This document shows, in pieces, positions 11,226-19,479 of a stretch of DNA of 36,020 bases. The notes under the pieces are model-generated. The model saw only the letters and a program-made list of their open reading frames with translations. It ran no database searches and was not told the DNA's origin. Source of the DNA: Cytophagaceae bacterium (GTDB lineage Bacteria > Bacteroidota > Bacteroidia > Cytophagales > Spirosomataceae); NCBI GenBank assembly GCA_947471105.1, contig CANIYB010000002.1:1-36020 (forward strand), read 5' to 3'. The position numbers and the translations under genes are program-made. Position 1 is the first letter of the stretch; each line of letters starts with the position of its first letter.

Positions 11226-11831
11226 CTATTCAGCAGTATTTTGAGTTTCGACCACGCGCCAATAGGCCTTGTCGTCTGGCGTATCTAAATCCTTATATTG
11301 TACATTGAAATGACAATATAAAACGTCTTTTGCCTGTTTATGCCAAATTTCACCTAGGCCTTTCTCCCCTTTCCAGTTAAAGAACTGGGATTGAAACTGA
11401 TGAGGAATCACTACCGGAGGCGACATTTGCCCGCCAAAATCAGAAACAATAAAAAACTTGGGGTGCAATTTTCTTGCATTTTGTAATGCCGACAAGTGCG
11501 AAGACTCAATGAAAGGCAAATCGCAAAGCAAAACCATGATATCGTCCTGCTTATCAGCCAACATGCGTAGGCCTTCCGCCAAGGTCGAGCCCATCCCTTC
11601 CGACCAATGTTCACTAATGGAAAATTGGACCTTAGAATTTGTGCGTTGAAGTTTAAGCAAAATCTCGCTGGATTTTTCAGTTTCAGCGCCGATTAAGACT
11701 AAAATTTCGGAACACACGGAAAGTGCTTGTTGGCACGTCCGCTCTAATAAACTCTTTCCTAAATACTGAAACAAAATCTTAGGCTCTCCTAACCTTGAGG
11801 AACGACCCGCAGCTAATATTAATCCGATCAT
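11226..11831 (-). CDS. mocA: MobA/MocA-like NTP transferase (molybdenum cofactor cytidylyltransferase type)
   Basis: This 201-residue protein is a GT-A-fold nucleotidyltransferase. It has the signature LAAGRSSRLGEPK at residues 5-17 and the metal-binding LLCDLPFI (about residue 99). The family subgroup is that of MocA/MobA, which add CMP or GMP to molybdopterin cofactor. MocA-type enzymes normally sit beside molybdenum hydroxylase genes. Here the preceding 28-codon ORF looks like the start of such a gene (iorA), which favours MocA over other NTP transferases. No molybdenum enzyme remains in the window, so the current substrate is uncertain. The ATG overlaps the stop of the upstream remnant in an ATGA arrangement. 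Confidence 0.7.
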   Translation of the reverse strand: MIGLILAAGRSSRLGEPKILFQYLGKSLLERTCQQALSVCSEILVLIGAETEKSSEILLKLQRTNSKVQFSISEHWSEGMGSTLAEGLRMLADKQDDIMVLLCDLPFIESSHLSALQNARKLHPKFFIVSDFGGQMSPPVVIPHQFQSQFFNWKGEKGLGEIWHKQAKDVLYCHFNVQYKDLDTPDDKAYWRVVETQNTAE

Positions 11832-11914
11832 CCGATTTGGTCCATATCAAAAGGTGAGAAATCATGACTGACACGATGTTTCTTAGTATTTACTTTTAAG
11901 TTATAAACGGCCAT
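11828..11914 (-). pseudogene. Apparent N-terminal remnant of a 2Fe-2S isoquinoline 1-oxidoreductase alpha subunit (iorA-like)
   Basis: A 28-codon ORF starting MAVYNLKVNTKKHRV ends in TGA that overlaps the mocA ATG by four bases. The first 15 residues closely resemble the N-terminal beta-hairpin of the small 2Fe-2S subunit of IorAB-type molybdenum hydroxylases, whose members begin much like M-x-x-Y-x-L-x-V-N-G-K-x-H-x-V. The family then continues with about 140 residues containing eight cluster-binding cysteines; here 13 unrelated residues follow and then the stop. The simplest reading is a deletion joining the iorA start to sequence just upstream of mocA. The alternatives are a short leader peptide translated in coupling with mocA, or chance resemblance. 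The likeness is from memory of the family, not an alignment. Confidence 0.5.
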
Positions 11915-11976
11915 TTATGGATATTTTTTGCGAAATTGAATTTACAGAAAAATTATAGTTAATCCATATAGATCGC

Positions 11977-11984
11977 TATTTTTG
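11977..11984 (+). promoter_or_regulatory. Predicted -7 box (TATTTTTG), four bases before the methyltransferase start
   Basis: The bases match TAnnTTTG exactly and end four bases before the ATG at 11989. If used, transcription would start at or just beside the ATG, giving a leaderless mRNA. No clear -33 TTG is at the expected distance. Confidence 0.35.
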
Positions 11985-11988
11985 TCAC

Positions 11989-13158
11989 ATGTTAAGCCCA
12001 GAGGAACAGCATTTCATCCAAATACATGCGGAACAGGATCCTCATCAAATCGCCTTGTCGGGAAAAAAATACCCCAATTTTGATCTCAGCAAATTAGCAA
12101 GTCAAATTCAGGCTCGTCAAAAATTAGTTTTAAAATTGCCTTTTTGGGTGAGTCATACAAACCTTTTCTTTCCCCCATCGATCTCCTTAGAACAAGCTTC
12201 CTCCGAAGCGACCGCTAATTTTAAAGCCAATATCGTCCATGGAAAGGTCCTCGATGCCAGCGGTGGAATGGGCGTAGATTCGGCAGCTTTTGCTAAAAAA
12301 GCGATTGAAGTCGTGTATGTTGAAAGACAACAAAACCTCAAAGAAATCACGGCATATAATCATGCGCAATTAGGTTACACCAATATCCAACATATTCTCG
12401 GGGATGGCCTTGCCTATCTAAATCAAGCCGTTTCGACATTTGATTTTATCTACCTAGATCCGGCTCGAAGAAATGCCAAAGGAGACAAGGTCCTATTATT
12501 CAAAGACTGTGAACCCAATGTGCTAGATTTTTTACCCATGATAAAAGATAAAAGCCAATTATTGCTTAAAACAAGTCCGCTACTGGATTTGGATCGGGCC
12601 ATTTTAGAGCTGAATGGGGTGGATAAAATTTGGGTAGTTTGCGTTAAAAATGAAGTGAAAGAAATTTTATTTCTCAAGTCAAAAGATGCCACAATGGACC
12701 CCGTGATTGAAGTAATCGACTTGAATTTAAAAAATTCGCACCTTTTTTCAGGAACACTAGAGGCGGAAAAAAGAAAACTGACTAGGATAGGACCCATTTC
12801 AAATTTCCTCTATGAACCACATCCGGGCCTATTAAAAGCTGGATTTTTTAAATCAGTGGAAACAGAAAACGTTTTTAAATTAAATTCAAACACCCATTTA
12901 TATTCTTCCAAGGAGTTGGATACTAAATTTCCAGGAAAATCGTTTCAGGTCATAGAAACAGGACCTGTGGATATGGGTTGGCTTAATAAGCATTTACCTA
13001 ACAAGCAAGTGAATATTAGTACTCGAAATTTTCCAGGAAAGCCGGAAGATTTGAGAAAAAAATTGAAATTAAGTGATGGTGGGGATTTTACCTTATTTGG
13101 TTATAGAAATCATCTAAATCAAGTTGAGCTAGCGCTCACGCAAAAATGTACCATTTAG
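11989..13158 (+). CDS. PG_1098/THUMP-like class I SAM-dependent methyltransferase
   Basis: The 389-residue protein has a helical/ferredoxin-like N-terminus (about 1-85), a Rossmann methyltransferase core with the SAM motif LDASGGMGVDSAAFA (about residues 85-100), an acidic YVER at the end of strand 2, and FDFIYLDPARRNAKG as the motif IV-like catalytic loop (about 153-167). A THUMP-like C-terminal domain follows (from about 310), with the usual ending in FTLFGYR. This architecture matches the Bacteroidota family with PG_1098_Fer and THUMP_like domains. THUMP domains bind RNA, so an RNA substrate is likely, but the modified base is not established. It starts a plus-strand stretch. The next gene begins 64 bases downstream. 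Confidence 0.85.
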   Translation: MLSPEEQHFIQIHAEQDPHQIALSGKKYPNFDLSKLASQIQARQKLVLKLPFWVSHTNLFFPPSISLEQASSEATANFKANIVHGKVLDASGGMGVDSAAFAKKAIEVVYVERQQNLKEITAYNHAQLGYTNIQHILGDGLAYLNQAVSTFDFIYLDPARRNAKGDKVLLFKDCEPNVLDFLPMIKDKSQLLLKTSPLLDLDRAILELNGVDKIWVVCVKNEVKEILFLKSKDATMDPVIEVIDLNLKNSHLFSGTLEAEKRKLTRIGPISNFLYEPHPGLLKAGFFKSVETENVFKLNSNTHLYSSKELDTKFPGKSFQVIETGPVDMGWLNKHLPNKQVNISTRNFPGKPEDLRKKLKLSDGGDFTLFGYRNHLNQVELALTQKCTI

Positions 13159-13222
13159 TCAATTATTTTAGTTAAAAGATTTAACTTTATAGCTTGTTAA
13201 TACATCAACATTTCAAAATCAT

Positions 13223-13894
13223 ATGAAAAGTCTATTAGTAGGTATTTTTATATTCATCGCATATGTTCCGTTGACGGCCCAAGTATTTTCGGGTTTGGCA
13301 GAAATCGATAAAGCTAAGAAAGAAGGCTTTTACACCTACTTAAATACGGAAGAGAAAAATGTCACGAATGCCTGGAAAGAATATTTAAAGAAGACAGGGA
13401 CTGTTGACGCCGGCAGAGCAGGCTCCATTCACGTAGACCAAGCAAGAATATCGTCCATTTCGGATAATCCGATCAACCTCCTGTCTATCATTACTGAAGA
13501 AAAAAATAAAATCAAACTTTTTGTTTCCATGCGTGTGGGGCCAGATAATTACATTCAAACGGGGCATGAAAAGTTTAAAGAAGCGAGTCAGTGGTTAGAA
13601 GATTTTGCTCAAATCATTAACCTACAAGAATCTTTGCGTAAAGAGGAAAGTAAATTGGCCGAACTCAAAAGTGCCCAATTAAAAAATCAACGATACGCGG
13701 AAAGATTAGTCCGTGAACTCGATTCAAACAAGCGGCAAACGGAACTTTTGACTAAAAAATTAGAAGAAACTAGAATTGAAAAAGAAAAAATATTAGCGAA
13801 TCAAGAGCAAAATAAGTTGGACCAAAAAGCCAATGAATTAGCTTTAGAGCAGCAAATACAACAAGTACAATCCGCCAAATCAAAAGTAAAATGA
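13223..13894 (+). CDS. Secreted protein with long C-terminal coiled coil, function unknown
   Basis: A clear signal peptide (about residues 1-20, ending PLTAQ) precedes a small globular region (about 21-128) and a charged heptad-rich coiled coil (about 129-223). The globular part has an AWKEYLKKTG segment, then a strand-rich stretch KIKLFVSMRVGPDNYI. This pattern recalls an unnamed family of exported Bacteroidota proteins with the same order; that is recollection, not a database hit. No catalytic motif is visible. It should act in the periplasm or at the envelope. Its stop overlaps the next ATG by four bases, so the two are translationally coupled and may work together. Confidence 0.7.
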   Translation: MKSLLVGIFIFIAYVPLTAQVFSGLAEIDKAKKEGFYTYLNTEEKNVTNAWKEYLKKTGTVDAGRAGSIHVDQARISSISDNPINLLSIITEEKNKIKLFVSMRVGPDNYIQTGHEKFKEASQWLEDFAQIINLQESLRKEESKLAELKSAQLKNQRYAERLVRELDSNKRQTELLTKKLEETRIEKEKILANQEQNKLDQKANELALEQQIQQVQSAKSKVK

Positions 13895-14202
13895 AAAAGA
13901 TCAACATCCTTAGCGCAGCTTTAGTCTGCCTGCTATTCCTGAGCAGTTTTGGGTTAGTGGAGTATAGTGTGATACGTCCTAAATTCAATCTGAGCATCAC
14001 GGATTCAACGAAATCAAATCAAAATAGAAATGAATTAGTGGGATCTAAGAGTTTAAGTGAAGGACAACCAACTGATCAAAAACCGGAGGAAGAAGAATCA
14101 TCTGAAAAGACAATTGTTTCTTGGACCGAGTATTTTGCCATGGCCGTTAAAACGGTTTTTCTGAAAACAGTTTCGCTGTTAATCTCTTTATTCATCTCGT
14201 AA
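13891..14202 (+). CDS. Small membrane-anchored protein, function unknown
   Basis: This 103-residue ORF has a hydrophobic N-terminal segment (about 6-24: signal or anchor), a polar, acidic middle (about 32-75, with PEEEESSEK), and a hydrophobic C-terminal helix (about 80-103). It overlaps the coiled-coil gene by the four bases ATGA and is followed 11 bases later by the SRPBCC gene. The polar, low-complexity centre suggests a flexible linker between two membrane-associated ends. I do not recognise a family. Reality as a gene rests on the coupling, the spacing and the sensible hydrophobic pattern. Confidence 0.65.
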   Translation: MKKINILSAALVCLLFLSSFGLVEYSVIRPKFNLSITDSTKSNQNRNELVGSKSLSEGQPTDQKPEEEESSEKTIVSWTEYFAMAVKTVFLKTVSLLISLFIS

Positions 14203-14213
14203 ATTATTGATTT

Positions 14214-14666
14214 ATGCCCTCATTTAACATCCAAACAAAAATTGGAGCTTCTATGCCTTTTGTTTGGTCTCAATTTAATGAGGCATTATTAAAAAAAATA
14301 TCACCTCCTTTTCCTCAAGTAGACATCAAGCGATTTGATGGTTGCAGCAAAGGAGATTTAGTCATACTTGAGATCAATTTGCTTTTCATAAAGGTCATTT
14401 GGTCATCGGAAATCACCTATTCCCATCAGGATTCGAGCCAATCTATTTTCATCGATGAGGGAATTAAGGTACCCTTTGGAATCAATTTGTGGAGACACGA
14501 GCACTCAGTGATCAAAATAGATGAGTCCCGATGTTACATTCAGGATTTTGTGACTTATAAAACATCAAATGTTTTTTTAGATATAATTTTATTTCCATTT
14601 TTGTGGGGAATGATTTTTTATCGAAAACCATTCTATAAAAAATACCTAAAGAATGTAGACCTATGA
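14214..14666 (+). CDS. SRPBCC-fold protein
   Basis: The 150 residues fit the SRPBCC (START/Bet v1-like) helix-grip fold as seen in a Bacteroidota subgroup: FDGCSKGDLVILEI (about 42-55), an SIFIDEGIKVPFGI strand pair (about 80-93), WRHEHSVI (about 96-103), and a C-terminal amphipathic/hydrophobic helix with YRKPFYKKYL. The fold makes a deep cavity for a hydrophobic ligand, but the ligand is not known in this group. The start at 14214 lies 11 bases after the previous gene, and the stop overlaps the symporter ATG by four bases, so it is part of one operon with both. Confidence 0.75.
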   Translation: MPSFNIQTKIGASMPFVWSQFNEALLKKISPPFPQVDIKRFDGCSKGDLVILEINLLFIKVIWSSEITYSHQDSSQSIFIDEGIKVPFGINLWRHEHSVIKIDESRCYIQDFVTYKTSNVFLDIILFPFLWGMIFYRKPFYKKYLKNVDL

Positions 14667-15904
14667 AATTAACTCTTACTCATAAAATTATCATTGGATT
14701 TATTCTTGGCCTTGCATTAGGAGAATTCTTTTATGTATTCTTTTCGCCAGAAACAAGCCATGATTTAGCTTCCAAGGTACAAGTGGTCTCCAAGATATTT
14801 TTGAGGCTGATCAAAATGATCGTAGGCCCCTTGGTCTTTTGCACCTTGGTAGTGGGCATAGCCAAATTAGGCGATTTCAAAGCCGTGGGTAGAATCGGAA
14901 TTAAAACAATAGGCTACTTTTACTTTGCCACCATTTTATCCCTGATTACTGGCCTTGTGGTGGTAAACATCACCAAGCCTGGCAGTTTACAAAGTTGGCC
15001 TAAACCCGCTGCCGGAACAGAAACAGGCATAGATGCGTCTAAAACAAAATCCATTGAAGATTTCATTCTTCATATATTCCCAGATAGTTTTTTCAAAGCC
15101 TTGGCGGAAAATGAAATCCTCCAAATTGTGATTTTCTCCTTATTCTTTGGGGTAGCATTGGGATCCATTGGAGCTACTGGAAAAAAACTGATTCATGTGA
15201 TTGATAATATTGCGGAAGTCGTGTTCAAAATGGTTAATTATGTCATGGAACTAGCACCATATGCTGTTTTCTCAGCTATGACCACGGTTGTGGCCAACAA
15301 AGGATTAAGTATATTAATCAGTTATGGGTATTTGATGATTTGCTTCTTAGGTGGATTGCTGTTCTTTACCGTTGTCATTTTGTGGCTCATATGTATTTTT
15401 AATGGCATCCCTTACTGGCGACTATTAAAAGAATTAAAAGAAGCTTTATTGATTTCTTTTTCAACCGCAAGTTCGGAAGCGTCCTTCCCGCAAACCATTG
15501 CCGCGTTGGAGAAATTTGGGTGCAGCAAGCGTATTGTTGGATTTGTATTGCCCTTAGGATACAGTTTCAATTTAGATGGATCTATGTTGTATATGACCTT
15601 TGCGACCGGATTCATTGCCCAAGCCTACGGAGTTCATTTAAGTTTAGAACAACAAATTACCATGCTATTGACCTTAATGATTACTTCCAAAGGAATTGCG
15701 GGAGTTCCAAGAGCCTCTCTAGTCATTATTGCAGGAACATTAACAATGTTCAACTTACCTGCAGAGGGAATTGCTTTGCTGTTAGGAGTCGATCCATTTT
15801 TAGATATGGGTAGAACGGTGACTTCGGTAGCAGGGAATGGAGTAGCCACTTGCGTGGTTTCGAAATGGGAAGGAGAATTTAATCCCCCAGCTGCTACTGC
15901 TTAA
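14663..15904 (+). CDS. Dicarboxylate/amino acid:cation symporter (DAACS, GltP/DctA type)
   Basis: A 413-residue inner-membrane carrier of the glutamate-transporter fold (eight helices plus two re-entrant hairpins). Hairpin 1 carries the serine-rich FSTASSEASFP (about 266-276), helix 7 the NLDGSMLYM motif (about 302-310; NMDGT in the best-known members) and helix 8 the substrate-contact region DMGRTVTSVAGNGVAT (about 378-393). Such carriers import glutamate, aspartate or C4-dicarboxylates with Na+ or H+; which one cannot be read here. The ATG overlaps the SRPBCC stop (ATGA). The 3' end overlaps the FtsX-like gene on the other strand by 11 bases. Confidence 0.93.
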   Translation: MKLTLTHKIIIGFILGLALGEFFYVFFSPETSHDLASKVQVVSKIFLRLIKMIVGPLVFCTLVVGIAKLGDFKAVGRIGIKTIGYFYFATILSLITGLVVVNITKPGSLQSWPKPAAGTETGIDASKTKSIEDFILHIFPDSFFKALAENEILQIVIFSLFFGVALGSIGATGKKLIHVIDNIAEVVFKMVNYVMELAPYAVFSAMTTVVANKGLSILISYGYLMICFLGGLLFFTVVILWLICIFNGIPYWRLLKELKEALLISFSTASSEASFPQTIAALEKFGCSKRIVGFVLPLGYSFNLDGSMLYMTFATGFIAQAYGVHLSLEQQITMLLTLMITSKGIAGVPRASLVIIAGTLTMFNLPAEGIALLLGVDPFLDMGRTVTSVAGNGVATCVVSKWEGEFNPPAATA

Positions 15905-17114
15905 AAGTCATTTCCACAGCCTTGCGCGCCGGAATGATGGAGGCTAAAGTGGTAATGGTCAAGACGACTAAAGAAGTCCACACGAAATCCATTAATTCCA
16001 TTTTAATCGGATATGCATCAATCAATGCATTGGGAATACCTAATCCGATGATTCCAAAGGTTTGTTGGGCCCAAGCAAAAACAAAGCCAAAGACCATTCC
16101 TAAAATCGCCCCAGAGAAACAGATCAAAAATCCTACCCACATGATGGTTTTAAATAATTGAGATCGAGAAATACCAATTGCCAATAAAGTCCGTAGATCT
16201 TTTCTTTTCTCAATAACTAATAAAGAAAGGGAGTAAAAAAGAGTAAAGGAGGCAATTCCCATGACAAACGCCATGATTAAAAACACAAAAAGCTTTTCTA
16301 TTTTGATGGCCTTTAACAACATCGCGTGCTGTTCATCACGGGTCTGAATGGAGAAAGTGTTTCCTAAAATTTGTTTGATTTGTTGTTGGATTGTTTTTTC
16401 GTCCACCCCATTGGCCAGCATAATTTCATAGCCCGATAATTTATTTTCTGCTCCCACCAAATCGTTCATCCAATCCAACGGAACAATGACCGTTTGATTA
16501 TCGAAAGTTTGCTCCACTTCTAATACCCCAGCAGGATAAAAAATATTACTCCGTATAGCTTCCTCATTAATCGAGAATTTCCGCAAAGATTGATGATTCG
16601 GATACCAGGCTTCTATGGGCTCAACGACATTTTCAAAACTCATTCCCATGTTTAAAAAAACGCCAATGCCCACTAAAGCAAATGAATGCCCTTCACTTTT
16701 AAGAAAATAATCACCCTCGACTACTTGCTTTTTTAGCCGATTGGCCAATAAAAAAGAATCATCAACACCTTTAAAACTAGCAACGACTTGCTTCTTTCCG
16801 AAACGAAGTAATGCTTGATCTTCTAAAACGGGATTGATAAATGTGACCCCAGACAAAGCCTTTATTTGTTTCAGTTTTTCCTCAGAGATCGAGAATCGAG
16901 GTGTGTTTTTAGCAATGATTTTCAAGTCCGGATCAAACGTTTTAAATAAACCTTTTTGAAAATCCTCTAATCCATTAAAAACCGACAAAATTAAAATCAA
17001 TGCCATCACTTCCACCCCCACGCCTACCATAGAGATTCTGGATATTAAGGTGATAAATCGAGCCTTAACAGAGGAACCAAAATAGCGTTTAGCGATGAAG
17101 AGCGGAAAGTTCAA
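15894..17114 (-). CDS. FtsX-like ABC transporter permease (LolC/E-like)
   Basis: The 406 residues show the LolC/MacB layout: an N-terminal helix (about 22-45) after MNFPLFIAKRYFGSS, a periplasmic MacB-type core (about 50-260), and three C-terminal helices (about 270-400). LolCDE extracts lipoproteins from the inner membrane; many Bacteroidota carry this single-gene relative next to rbfA. No ATPase gene is adjacent. The start appears to be TTG at 17114: the translated N-terminus matches the family's usual beginning and no closer ATG fits. It lies 15 bases after the rbfA stop, so the pair is an operon. Confidence 0.88.
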   Translation of the reverse strand: MNFPLFIAKRYFGSSVKARFITLISRISMVGVGVEVMALILILSVFNGLEDFQKGLFKTFDPDLKIIAKNTPRFSISEEKLKQIKALSGVTFINPVLEDQALLRFGKKQVVASFKGVDDSFLLANRLKKQVVEGDYFLKSEGHSFALVGIGVFLNMGMSFENVVEPIEAWYPNHQSLRKFSINEEAIRSNIFYPAGVLEVEQTFDNQTVIVPLDWMNDLVGAENKLSGYEIMLANGVDEKTIQQQIKQILGNTFSIQTRDEQHAMLLKAIKIEKLFVFLIMAFVMGIASFTLFYSLSLLVIEKRKDLRTLLAIGISRSQLFKTIMWVGFLICFSGAILGMVFGFVFAWAQQTFGIIGLGIPNALIDAYPIKMELMDFVWTSLVVLTITTLASIIPARKAVEMTFKQ

Positions 17115-17129
17115 TGAATTATTTGGTTA

Positions 17130-17516
17130 TTAATCGATATAATCTGAATCTATTTCATCGGAAGCGGGAGGTATCACCAAACCATCAAAAAGTGCTTCGA
17201 TTTTAGCCGCATAAGCAGCCGTATCGTCAAGAAAAAAAGCCAAATTAGGAATAATTCTAACCTGCTTTCGAATTCGATTAGCCAAAGCATTTCGAATAGC
17301 TTTGTTCTTGAATTCCAATTCGTTCATGATTTCGTTGGGCTTGTCGACCAACAAAAAACTGAGATAGCATCTTGCCAGTGACAAGTCTGGACTGATTTTA
17401 ACATCCGTAATGGTCACCATCGCACCCCCAAAAACTTCCTTAAATTCTTTTTGAAAAATTTCACTCAAATCCTTCTGAATTTGCCTACCAAACTTTTGCT
17501 GACGTTTACTTTCCAT
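17130..17516 (-). CDS. rbfA: 30S ribosome-binding factor RbfA
   Basis: RbfA helps mature the 5' end of 16S rRNA and is needed for cold growth. The 128-residue product has the KH-like fold: SKRQQKFGRQIQKDLSEIF at the start, VTITDVKISPDLSLARCYLS in the middle, and IRKQVRIIPNLAFFLDDT late, then an acidic tail. The ATG at 17516 is chosen over an upstream in-frame ATG (17597): it gives the usual MESKRQQKFG start, and a purine-rich GGAGC lies about five bases before it, one of the few SD-like sites here. Confidence 0.95.
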   Translation of the reverse strand: MESKRQQKFGRQIQKDLSEIFQKEFKEVFGGAMVTITDVKISPDLSLARCYLSFLLVDKPNEIMNELEFKNKAIRNALANRIRKQVRIIPNLAFFLDDTAAYAAKIEALFDGLVIPPASDEIDSDYID

Positions 17517-17606
17517 AATTGCTCCTATTCTTTTCTTCTCAAAATTCTCACAAATTTCACAATAATAATTGGAATCACCGTAATTTAGTCTTTTCAAAAA
17601 GAAAAT

Positions 17607-18980
17607 ATGTTTCAGATTCTTCGTTCAAGCTCTATTTTTGTTATGATCTTCTTGATCATCATATGGCTAATAACGACTATTATCATAAGTCAATTTAATC
17701 TGCAGCCGTATACATGGGAATTTAAAAATTTCTTGATCGGCCAAAACTTAAATCACGGATATCGTATTTACAAGGATATAAGGGAAAATATTGGGCCTTT
17801 GTCGGCCAACTTCTACCAATTAATCGACTTTTTAAATATCCCAATCACTTGGAATGCCTATTTAGCCACAGGAATTATTGTTCTGCAGGCCATCATATTC
17901 CAACGAACGATCTCGCGTTATTTATTACTTCCTAGCTTAGGCAACTTACCATTTTTTATATACAGCCTATTTTTTCATTTTTCAATGGAGTTTTTAGTAC
18001 CGAACGGCTCCATGTTAGGATTACTTTTTTTGCTATTAGCTTGGAATGAGATCTTAGCCCAACAAAGCACCTTGAAAGTGAATGACCGTGTTTTCTTAAT
18101 TGGACTCTACATCGGAATAGCGAGTGTATTTTTCTTGAGCTACGCTTTATTTATATTTTGGGCCATACTGAGCCTGCTTTTTTACTCCAGTATTAATGTC
18201 AGACAAATCATTTTATTGATCGTCGGCTTTTCTCTGTTCTACATTTTTACAGGCTTAATTTTTTCCTATCGAGATAATCTTCAAGCATTTATTGACGTTT
18301 ATAAAAACTCCGCTTTCGTCGTTTATATTCCGACAACCTTACAAATCAAACAAATACTATTAGCCTATATTCCTGCTATGATTTTAGGCATTTGGGGTTT
18401 TGCAAAAGTCTTAAATAGCACCAAAATTAATTCCAATGCGCAAAAAGCCCAACAAACGAATTTGATGTGGCTCTTAATCAGTGTAATGATCATCTTTATT
18501 ATTCCCACCGTGGAGAGAATTAACCTTGTATTCTTAATGCCTTCCCTTATCTATTTTACCTTAAACCTATTTTATTTATTTAAATCCTATTGGAAGAAAG
18601 AATTGTTGATTATTACCATATTCATTGCGATGATTTTTAGCCTTTCAAATGAGTGGACTGAAGTGGGCCAACAAAGAATTATGACGCAAAAACTTAAGAT
18701 CCGAAATGAGAAAATCATGGTCTTAGGTCCCCAAATAGAAGAATATCAAAACAATCAAATGACTGGCCCCTTTGTCAATTGGGAACTTTCGAAATCCCTT
18801 TTCACTAACCTAAATCAATATAAAACAATCATCATGATGCACGATTATTTTGATAAGGATATGCCTTCGTACATTTATGACCCTGAAAGTAACTTTAAGA
18901 AATTAGGATATTACCTGCCTGAATTGACAAATCAATATTTATTGATTGATGCACACACGTATAAAAAAATCAACAACTAA
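17607..18980 (+). CDS. Polytopic membrane protein resembling GT-C glycosyltransferases
   Basis: A 457-residue protein with about eight to ten hydrophobic segments between residues 8 and 345, then a soluble C-terminal tail of about 110 residues. After the first helix the loop WEFKNFLIGQNLNHGYRIYK (37-56) and then DIRENIGPLSANFYQLID (57-74) resembles the first extracytoplasmic loop of GT-C enzymes, in which an acidic residue and a Y-x-D...x-P-L motif line the active site. The tail contains GPFVNWELSKSLF. I cannot assign a named family; a polyprenyl-phosphate-sugar-dependent glycosyltransferase or a DUF6427-like protein are both possible. Divergent from rbfA (90 bases from the chosen rbfA start). 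Its stop overlaps the rpiB stop region by 11 bases. Confidence 0.65.
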   Translation: MFQILRSSSIFVMIFLIIIWLITTIIISQFNLQPYTWEFKNFLIGQNLNHGYRIYKDIRENIGPLSANFYQLIDFLNIPITWNAYLATGIIVLQAIIFQRTISRYLLLPSLGNLPFFIYSLFFHFSMEFLVPNGSMLGLLFLLLAWNEILAQQSTLKVNDRVFLIGLYIGIASVFFLSYALFIFWAILSLLFYSSINVRQIILLIVGFSLFYIFTGLIFSYRDNLQAFIDVYKNSAFVVYIPTTLQIKQILLAYIPAMILGIWGFAKVLNSTKINSNAQKAQQTNLMWLLISVMIIFIIPTVERINLVFLMPSLIYFTLNLFYLFKSYWKKELLIITIFIAMIFSLSNEWTEVGQQRIMTQKLKIRNEKIMVLGPQIEEYQNNQMTGPFVNWELSKSLFTNLNQYKTIIMMHDYFDKDMPSYIYDPESNFKKLGYYLPELTNQYLLIDAHTYKKINN

Positions 18981-19410
18981 TTTTATCTACTCTATTTTGA
19001 TGCCTGCCACCCTCAAAGGCTGTGTCAATAAATGTTTTGAGGCATTTTTTAGCTTCGTCTAAACTAATAAAACGTACAGGCAAGCAAAGGACATTTGCAT
19101 CATTATGAAGCCTAATTAATTCGGCCACCTCAGAATTCCACGCTAAACCCGCTCGAATTCCTTGATGTTTATTGGCCGTAATGGCCACACCATTCGCACT
19201 CCCGCACAATAATAAGCCAAAATTATATTCTCCTTTTTCAACTGATTCTGCCACTGGATGGGCAAAATCTGGGTAATCTACGGAACTAGCAGAATAAGTT
19301 CCAAAATCCTGAACCTTGATATTCAAGCTTTTCAAAAAATCAATCAACTGATCTTTATAATCAAAACCTGCATGATCACCACCCACAGCAAAACTTATTT
19401 GAGAATCCAT
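18970..19410 (-). CDS. rpiB: Ribose-5-phosphate isomerase B
   Basis: RpiB interconverts ribose 5-phosphate and ribulose 5-phosphate in the pentose phosphate pathway. The 146 residues carry GGDHAGFDYKDQL at the N-terminus, the catalytic Cys69 in LLLCGSANGVAITANK, GIRAGLAW and HNDANVLCLPVRF, all standard. The ATG at 19410 is preferred over an upstream in-frame start at 19551, which would add 47 unconserved hydrophobic residues lying across the promoter and the start of the divergent LOG-family gene. Confidence 0.95.
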   Translation of the reverse strand: MDSQISFAVGGDHAGFDYKDQLIDFLKSLNIKVQDFGTYSASSVDYPDFAHPVAESVEKGEYNFGLLLCGSANGVAITANKHQGIRAGLAWNSEVAELIRLHNDANVLCLPVRFISLDEAKKCLKTFIDTAFEGGRHQNRVDKISC

Positions 19411-19431
19411 CTTCGTATTTAATAATTTATG

Positions 19432-19439
19432 CAAATGTA
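19432..19439 (-). promoter_or_regulatory. Predicted -7 box (TACATTTG) for rpiB
   Basis: The minus strand reads TACATTTG, an exact TAnnTTTG match, 21 bases ahead of the rpiB ATG at 19410. It lies in the 69-base divergent gap with the LOG-family gene and supports the short rpiB start. A -33 TTG is present but about 25 bases away, longer than ideal. Confidence 0.4.
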
Positions 19440-19479
19440 CAGGGATATTATTTACATTTATAGACAAAACAATTAAAAT

